A stretch of DNA of 64,000 bases from Solen grandis (lineage: Eukaryota; Mollusca; Bivalvia; Adapedonta; Solenidae). Position 1 is the stretch's first letter; each line of letters begins with the position of its first letter. This document shows positions 57,109 to 64,000 of this stretch, piece after piece. Location: NCBI GenBank assembly GCA_021229015.1, contig CM037777.1, positions 25,849,222-25,913,221 on the forward strand. Reading direction: 5' to 3'. The position numbers and the translations under genes were made by a program. The notes beneath the pieces were generated by a model. It saw nothing but the letters and a program-made list of their open reading frames with translations, searched no databases and was not told where the DNA came from.

Positions 57109-57330
57109 ATTAAAATTTGGGGGAAAATTTTGAACACTTTTCTGATTATGGCAAAACAGTATATTTTCAGAAATGAAGAAATTGAACATAAACCAAACCT
57201 GCCATCTTTTAAACATAAGATTATCAAACAATATAATATAGATAAAGTCAACTGAGTTAAAAATATGGAATTAAGTCACTGTGAGCATCTAAAGTTATGG
57301 GCCCCTTTTATTAACCTTTTAAATTAAACA

Positions 57331-58148
57331 ATAGGCAACTCAGATGTGAATACACCTAATTTACATGTTGAAACTGAAATAATTTATTTGCATAATTATG
57401 ATTTCTAAGATTTGTGTTTCAAAACTAACACAATGTAAATATATAACTATAAAATTAGGAACACAATTTTAGTCATTAGTTAACTGTTTCCGTGTTTCAT
57501 TGAATGGGGATTATAAAATTATAGTTTTACATTATTTATGTACATTTGAAATGTATTGCTACAAAATAGTTAACCTTATCTTAAAAATATTGTTTACATT
57601 TTTTTCTCTCTTCTATTTTTGTTTCTTCTCTCTAAAACAGCAATCTAGTTTATTTAAAGTAAAACACTGTATGGATACTATCGTATTATACTTGTTGATA
57701 TATACAATAATTATGTACGTTATCCAAGTGAGAAAAATGAAACTAACCCGTTGTAGAGTAGCATAACCAATTCATCTGTCTATGTACAATCAGAATAATA
57801 TTCATGTTGCAAATAATTTGATTTGAAGTAATATTAGATTTCAATATTCCTATCTATGTATACTTACGGCATTGTCTTGATTTTCACAATATATTATTAA
57901 TTTTGAGGGAAAAAATCATATTTGTTAAAACTTGTAATAATTATACATATCACAAGGTTTCAAAATTATAATAAATAATAAATTTAATCTTCATGACAAT
58001 ATATGTTCTAATGTTTGTATATAAGAATTTTGTATAACGGGTTTGCAGTTGCAATTCCAAAACAAACAAAACAACAACAAAAAACAACAACAAACAAACA
58101 AAAAATCAGTTATATCCTCACCACCAAAAATCTTTAGAAGCTTCAACA
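57331..58148. other. LINE 3' flank; no gene seen
   Basis: AT-rich sequence, possibly including the LINE 3' UTR up to about 57770. An 88-codon frame at 57500-57766 is hydrophobic and low in complexity and is not called. CAAA/ACAACA-rich runs lie at 58060-58105. Confidence 0.4.
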
Positions 58149-59213
58149 TCATGAATAGCCGCCCTCGTCATCAACGTTTCTAAGATCCTTCTCTTCAGCA
58201 TTTCGTCTTATTTTCCAATGCAAAGCTTGCGTCTGACTTATGTAAGGCCATGGCTGAGATACGCGTTTAAGAGAGAGAGAATTTGCCTCTCCGTTTAGCT
58301 TTCTTTTTGGAAAAGCACTATTTTGGTAAGGTTGTGTTAACATGTTTGAAGCGCTCTCTGCCTTTAAAATCTGCACACACCTTTGTAGCATAGCATTTAC
58401 GGCAGGTTCAAACCTTTCAGTTTTGATACTGTACTCATCAGATGTTGCGGATTTCTGTAGGGTGTTGAGAGTAACTTCAAATGCTTTGAGTTCTTTTTCT
58501 TGTTCAAATGCAGTCAAAAACACATGTAAATCCTCACCTAAATCATGAACTAGTTTCATTTTGGCTTTTGACTTTTCTAAGCATGTTTTAAAATCATTGA
58601 TAATTTCTTTTTGATGTGTTATCCTTGAATACATGTCTGTTTGCATGCTATTGGCTCTCCCAAGCATTGAGGAGCGGAATGTTTGATAGGCGTCATCCAT
58701 GGCCACTTTAAGGTTGTCAAGATGTTTAGTAAGAGTCATATGTGAAGAAATTACATCATCATTTTTCTTCTTCTCATGCCTTAACAGTATGTCTGCATGC
58801 TGCACTAACTGATCATATTTAGTCTTAACTGCTTTGATATCTTGCTTACCTTTGATAATCTTTTCCGTTACTGATGTGATACGCTCACACCGCCTATGAT
58901 CAACAATTGCACAGTCATTACAGCAGGGAACATCATGGTCCTCACAGAAAAATCTGACTTCATTCATGGGATGTTTCTTGCATTTTGTAATAGCGCTCAA
59001 CTGGCGGAGATGGGACAAGTTTGTGTCCTTTCCACGTAAATTCACAACCCTATGATCGCGAGTGTACTTATTTCTAGCATGGTGTGTATTGCATGTTTCA
59101 CAAAACTTTTCGTCACAGACTGAACAGTAAAATTTTGCTTCAGTCAATTGTTTGCCTTTCAAACACAAATCACAGTCAGCAACACTGTCCGACATTTTAC
59201 TCTGAGAAGACAT
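58149..59213 (-). CDS. RING-less B-box/coiled-coil (TRIM-like) protein, copy 2
   Basis: Single-exon gene for 354 residues from the first in-frame ATG (59211-59213; starts MSSQSKMSDSVADCDLC). It is the paralogue of 48485-49561. Both B boxes keep all zinc ligands (CDLC, CSVCDEKFCETC, H and H; then CKKH, C-x2-H, CNDC, DH), and the coiled coil is nearly identical. The C-terminal 60-70 residues differ: here FPKRKLNGEANSLSLKRVSQ and a charged tail (EEKDLRNVDDEGGYS) instead of the Ser/Tyr/Arg tail. No RING and no C-terminal recognition domain. The different tails suggest different partners (inference). An alternative is that one copy is a pseudogene still intact by chance. Confidence 0.85.
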   Translation of the reverse strand: MSSQSKMSDSVADCDLCLKGKQLTEAKFYCSVCDEKFCETCNTHHARNKYTRDHRVVNLRGKDTNLSHLRQLSAITKCKKHPMNEVRFFCEDHDVPCCNDCAIVDHRRCERITSVTEKIIKGKQDIKAVKTKYDQLVQHADILLRHEKKKNDDVISSHMTLTKHLDNLKVAMDDAYQTFRSSMLGRANSMQTDMYSRITHQKEIINDFKTCLEKSKAKMKLVHDLGEDLHVFLTAFEQEKELKAFEVTLNTLQKSATSDEYSIKTERFEPAVNAMLQRCVQILKAESASNMLTQPYQNSAFPKRKLNGEANSLSLKRVSQPWPYISQTQALHWKIRRNAEEKDLRNVDDEGGYS

Positions 59214-60619
59214 CCTCAAAAACGAATGTCCAAATTAGCTTAATCCGTCAAACAGTCCCGATACAGGGTCACTACACGACACCTGTTAGTGAGGAACCCC
59301 ACTCCCTAAAAGCAACGTCGGAAGAAAATCTTAGTAAGTTGTCTGGAGTTCCGTCCGTTTATAATACGTTATCTCCTAAACCAGACCACGTATATGATTG
59401 CCTCGCCTGTTTTTCATTTTTCTTTTTCAGAAAATGGACTCTTACGTCATAAGCGATTATGTACGTATTGATCACAGTACATTATCTCCCTTGATTCGTC
59501 CTGATTACGAAGATATCCAATCATTTATTTCATATTACAGTGCATAAAGATAGCATCTACTTGCTGTAGGTAACTAAATACGTGCCCGATCCAGGTGTAC
59601 CAAATTATGCGTTAGAATCAATGAACTAATCAGGCACTTGCCTGAATGACACTTGTTTTTTTATATTTGAATTTTAAAGCCTCAGTGCGTTTTAGCTGGG
59701 AAAAATATATTTTTCAAAATTTCTAATTAGCAAAGCCTCAAATGATGTTTGATTAACCTCTAAATGTTAAGCCCACATAATGAAATATTCGCCTGGAAGT
59801 TTTAGTTGTTTAGACAGGGCAAAATAGTGAGAAAATTGGGCGGAGCTTGTTCTGAAACACACCGATCAGTAAACCACGGATGTCTCGGTGTACATGGGTT
59901 GTTTCAGAAGTTCATGGACGTTTGCTATAGGCTGAATAAATATTGATACACGGTAGTAAAGGAGATAGGAAGAAAATCCACGAACTTCTGTAAAAACCCT
60001 TGTATGTTAATTTTATGCTGTCATTGTTTTGAGATAAATATAGAACAAGACAGCCACAATTTGCAATTTTTCTAAAAGAATCTTTCCTGTAAATTAGGCA
60101 TTTCTCAAGGTCTTTCAGTGATGAAATTAAAATTGAATTATATATGTTGTAAGTGCATTCGGATTTAGGACTAACATCTATAAGATACTGGGACTTTAAC
60201 AATACATGCTCTAAATAATAATATAACAACATGTTTTTCAGAGAAATAAGCTATTACATTTACTAACTAGAAACTGATATATTGTTAATCATTATATTTT
60301 CTCAATGATAACGTTTTTATGCTGTTTTACTCTTTCTTTTGTCAAAGGTAGTATTAATAACCTAACGCACTGTTTACTTATATGATTAATCCGCACACTC
60401 GACAATGACACTATTAGACGAAATTGATGACTCAATAAAAGAGGTTTAGAGTTTCATATATTTATTGAATTTAAGTAAAAGCAAGTGCGTATCTGATAAT
60501 GATTATAAATGTCACCATTTTCTATTTCCGCTGATGACTATTGTTTGTTTCATTCAACAGCACTGCATTTTCTTTATTTATTTACTTATATTGTATAAAT
60601 GTATATTTATAACAACATT

Positions 60620-60650
<31 letters not shown>

Positions 60651-62160
60651 CCATCCATCCATCCATCTTAACAAGTAATATGATCGATTACACACATACG
60701 GTAGAACATTAAGCTCATATATTAAAGCATTAAGATTATATATGAAAATAAACTCATACATCCTACATCCGTGACAAAGGGCTTCCGAGAAAATATCATA
60801 TTCGTCGTCCCAGGAGCTGGCAAAGTTTTTTTGGCCACATTTCTGGACAGGAATTTCAATATGTTTAATGAAGATTACATATCACCTATTCAAAGTTACA
60901 TTCGGGTAATTATGAATTGTTTTGCAGTATAATTATACTGTATACAGACGGAATCCAATACACCTTTCGTCGTAAACGGTCACGGTGCCACTGTTTAAAC
61001 CTGCCATATATTTTTCCTTGGTCTTCGACCTCACACTAGAAAACCATAATCTATTTAGTATGTCTCCTATATATAAACTAGGTCTCTGCGCTTCAAAGCA
61101 AAAGCACGTATTGAATATATCTTTTAAAGCCTAAAATTATGAAAATCATTGAATTCTTAGAAATACACAGTTCGGCGATCCAGGACAAAATAAAGTCAAG
61201 GAAGAAAGTTAACTTATCTTTTATACATTTACTGTCATGACTCATAGGAACATGTACTGCTTTGAAGTTTATTTAACATAATATCAGTAAGGTGAAGTTA
61301 TATTTGCTGTATATCGTGCTTAAATATAACAGTGGCCACTCTTATTATAAGGGGAGACAAAAGGTGCACAATAGTTTTATACATGTAAACCATTCTTAAT
61401 ATTGACCTTTTATTTCGAAGCTTCACACTAGAATTTTTTAAAAAACCTTCTAAATATCAACTTTTCTTACGAAGCTTCAAACTGAATTATTTAATTTTAT
61501 ACATAAAAACCCCACTTTGTTATTACTATGAAAAACTATAAAGAATTACACGTACTATATAAAAACTTCATTATATAAATATCTATCTAGCGGGATAGTA
61601 TAAGAAGTAAGAAACTATTTCCCAAACGGCTTAGATCTTAATAATGAAATAATAATCCAAATGAAACCTATCTTGGAGATACATTTTCAAAGTGGTAAAT
61701 TTGATAGATAGTGTATCAAAGAGATTGATATCAGATCAAATGCATTATTTCCTTGCTAAAATCCTGCTCTGGTTTGGTGGTTAAATTGTATTAACAAGAC
61801 TTGGCACTCACTTTCACAATATAATGGTCGAAATTGAAAGTAGTTGAGGCTTCTTTCAGTTTGATATGGGTTTACTGTGCTATGGTGTAGTGTCACGTGG
61901 TGTAATGGAGTGGTAAAGATTTTATACTAATTATTCATATAACCAAATCCTCCAAATGCAACTTGACACGGAATGTCCTTTAACTTATAAGACAAAGCAT
62001 CGTACGCTAATCAGCCCGCAATCTAGAATCAGTTTGTTTGATTGTTTTAATATTTTACCTTATAAATCTGCATAAACAAATGAATATAAATTTGCTTAAT
62101 TTTAAATGGTATAATTAGTAGCAGTATTCTACAAACACAGGAGATCTATTTGTCAAGGCG
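58300..62160. repeat. Segmental duplication, copy 2
   Basis: Partner of 48640-52130 in the same orientation, offset about 9.65-10 kb. It covers the B-box gene, its upstream region and about 2.5 kb beyond. It contains a segment absent from copy 1 (about 59680-60240) and a CATC microsatellite. It lacks copy 1's minisatellite. Confidence 0.85.
60619..60667. repeat. (CATC)n microsatellite
   Basis: About twelve tetranucleotide units with one G substitution. Confidence 0.95.
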
Positions 62161-62411
62161 TCAAAATAAGTCTATAGGAGGTAAGAAGTTAATATAGCAT
62201 GTTTCTCGGCCGCTAGACTACTGTCAAAACAAGTCTATAGGAGGTAAGAAGTTAATATAGCATGTTTCTCGGCCGTTAGACTACTGTCAAAACAAGTCTA
62301 TACGAGGTAAGAAGTTAATATAGCATGTTTCTCGGCCGTTAGACTACTGTCAAAACAAGTCTATAGGAGGTAAGAAGTTAATATAGCATGTTTTCCGGCC
62401 GTAAGACTACG
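62160..62411. repeat. 63-bp tandem repeat, four copies
   Basis: Starts at 62160, 62223, 62286 and 62349. Unit: GTCAAAACAAGTCTATAGGA, then GGTAAGAAGTTAATATAGCA and TGTTTCTCGGCCGTTAGACT-ACT. Very few differences, the last unit being the most diverged. It starts exactly where similarity to the first duplicate ends. Confidence 0.95.
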
Positions 62412-62899
62412 GTCAAATTAGGTATAAACGCTGGTGAATTCTTTTTCAACACAAGATATGGAGGGTCGTACACGAGTATTTATTTGATATAAAAATGAAA
62501 CAAGTAGATCTAATATGATTTCATATTTTGCAATCCTCCGTCTTTTATATCAAATAAATACGAGTTTAAGATTCTTATATCCCATAATCCGAAAACGCAC
62601 ATTTGCATGTCATCTGCATGTGACCAATTTAAACCTGTAGCACATTTGAAGCGAGTAAAAAGTATTTCCACTAAAACTTTTAATATCTTTATTTACATGT
62701 TAATAGAACATAATGTTCTTTTGATAACAACACGAATAGAATTTACTGAAACCAACCGGCTTAATTTTATAGGAAATGGGTCAGCCATGTTTTTGCTTAC
62801 ATATGTGCGCAAGAATACATTCGACTTGCGACGCATAGTTTCCAGTTTCCAAAAATAGTATCTTCAAGAAAATCCATCCATAAATAAAAAAAGATACAG
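62412..62899. other. No gene seen; small inverted repeat
   Basis: Contains GTATTTATTTGATATAAAA (62476-62494) and the inverse TTTTATATCAAATAAATAC (62543-62561), a roughly 19-bp stem with a 48-base loop. An 83-codon frame at 62607-62858 has no recognisable features. Confidence 0.5.
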
Positions 62900-63450
62900 C
62901 GATTTAAAAATCAACATCTCCGATCGGAATTCGCTCTGACAACGAAAAAATCGATCGGTACCTGTCCGTTGTCGGAAATTTCCGATCGAATTTCAACAGT
63001 CCGACCGGAGAAAAACGATCGTTTTTTCTCGATGCCTTCTTTATTTTTCAGAAAAATTGGGTGGTTGTTTATTGTTATCACCTGAACTTAGAATGCAAAA
63101 TAGTTATTGATTTTGATGACATTATTTGCGTGAATTTATTCGTGTGATTAATTATAGTGTAATCGGGGTAAAAACAAAAACAGAGGTAGAGCGTCTACCG
63201 ATACTGAAGTAACATACTGTTTTTAACGGAAAATAACTAAACATTTTCTTATTTTTGACTTAAACAGTAACCTATTTTTACTTTTTAATGTATCTCACTG
63301 CCTCTCCTCTTCTCTCTCCCCACTTTCTCTCTTTCTCTGTTTTGTTGCATATAAAATAATGTATACAGTATAAAGTAGAAAAGTCGATTGTTTTTCCCCG
63401 GTCGCTTTTCTCCGATCGGAGAAAAACAATCGATTTTTTCTCTCAATAGA
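62900..63450. repeat. CCGATCGG-palindrome region
   Basis: GATCGG/CCGATC motifs recur: TCCGATCGGAATT (62929), AAATCGATCGGTACC (62948), TTCCGATCGAATTTC (62981), GAGAAAAACGATCGTTTTTT (63007 on) and TCTCCGATCGGAGA (63407-63420), followed by GAAAAACAATCGATTTTTTC. Two strong palindromes about 400 bp apart may mark the ends of an unknown foldback element. Confidence 0.55.
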
Positions 63451-63489
63451 TCGTTAGTTGATGTTATTTTTCATATGCAAGACGTTACT

Positions 63490-63555
63490 TTGTTCTTCTC
63501 TCTATCTATCTCTTGAAATCAGTCTTGTTTCTCTCTTTCTCTCCCTCTCTCTCTG
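63490..63555. repeat. CT-rich low-complexity tract
   Basis: Runs of CTCTCT/TCTATC with interruptions; a similar tract lies at 63300-63335. Confidence 0.7.
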
Positions 63556-63814
63556 CGAGAGCATTTGCGGAATTTATCCATAAATACATCAGTTATTGTT
63601 TGTTAGATTCAAAACAGTAATGTTATTGTTTCTTCTGTAATTTAGTTGTCTAGATCTACATCTACTTATTTATACATCTTACTCTCCATATTTTAGTCTA
63701 CAAGTGTTACCAAATTCCGATTTAGATGACTCTCATGCTTTTGAGTCCATTTCTTATCTATAGATTTCTTTTTGCTGATTGTTTACTAGAGCTTGTCAAG
63801 AATGAAACCTACTT

Positions 63815-63900
63815 GTCACAGGGTGAAAAAAAGTGCAGCCTGTCTGAGACTCAAACACGGAGCCTTCACTTACCAAATGAGCTACCAGTGGTGGCATCTT
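63815..63900 (-). mobile_element. tRNA-like SINE head
   Basis: On the minus strand CTGGTAGCTCATTTGGTAAG (A box) and CCGTGTTTGAGTCTCAGAC (B-box-like) are about 30 bases apart, as in tRNA-derived SINEs. No closed cloverleaf is evident. The rest of the window end shows no gene. Confidence 0.5.
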
Positions 63901-64000
63901 ACACATGATTCTCATCTATTGTGAGTTATTGGTACCGTGACATACTTCCCCACCAAACTGGAATTTGTCCTTGAATTTCCAAATGGACCAAGAGAACCTC

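Larger units (their letters stand above)
54030..57330 (+). mobile_element. Decayed LINE (L1/Tx1-like ORF2)
   Basis: A non-LTR retrotransposon remnant between the two B-box genes. In order it has an endonuclease, a pre-RT region, reverse-transcriptase pieces, a thumb/connection region and a C-terminal zinc knuckle. There is no RNase H or recognisable ORF1, so the copy is probably 5'-truncated. At least five frame changes and several stops break it. Layout and wording (NCQGLGD, GDFNVL, FFLTSND) resemble L1/Tx1-type LINEs; the clade is an estimate. AT-rich, like its surroundings. Confidence 0.85.

Overview
This window looks like repeat-rich intergenic (and possibly intronic) DNA from a eukaryote, most likely a bivalve mollusc. 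The evidence is AT-rich sequence, no bacterial gene density, long stretches without coding potential, tRNA-derived SINEs (one with a Meta-SINE-like body), a pearl/Helentron-like element with a tandem core, a broken LINE, and intronless RING-less B-box (TRIM-like) genes of the kind expanded in bivalves. The species is inferred from these repeat styles and was not determined by any search. Two 100-base N runs (18379-18478 and 38249-38348) are assembly gaps.

Layout. Bases 1-18 kb are dominated by transposable elements. Seven of eight copies of a TTAA-flanked, piggyBac-like MITE lie here, with two copies of a second long-TIR MITE, several SINE families, foldback elements and minisatellites. Bases 18.4-19.8 kb are a satellite of about 19 units (roughly 70 bp each) next to a gap. 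Bases 22.0-22.9 kb hold a pearl/Helentron-like element. Bases 23-27.7 kb carry SINE fragments, the last piggyBac-like MITE and a CG-rich palindrome. Bases 29.5-32.7 kb are an element whose roughly 455-bp tandem units carry paired perfect TGACGTCA (CRE) palindromes exactly 10 bp apart. Relatives lie at 37.5-38.2 kb and, in reverse orientation, at 46.3-47.1 kb. Bases 34.4-34.6 kb form a large inverted repeat built from short tandem units. Bases 40.2-41.5 kb are a hAT-like non-autonomous element with a SINE nested inside it. Bases 41.5-45.5 kb are nearly featureless AT-rich DNA.

The only convincing intact genes are two paralogous minus-strand, single-exon B-box/coiled-coil proteins at 48485-49561 and 58149-59213. 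They belong to a direct segmental duplication (about 48.6-52.1 kb and 58.3-62.2 kb). Between them lies a decayed LINE (54.0-57.3 kb) with endonuclease, reverse-transcriptase and C-terminal zinc-knuckle remnants. The B-box and coiled-coil coding cores are far more alike, also at silent sites, than the flanks, which suggests gene conversion or a non-uniform history. A possible 5' UTR exon ending ATG|GTAAGT lies at about 10.72-11.11 kb.

I found no operon-like or defence-like multi-gene system. The most interesting signals are the phased CRE satellite, palindromes with compensated base changes in two unrelated repeat families, and the B-box duplication.
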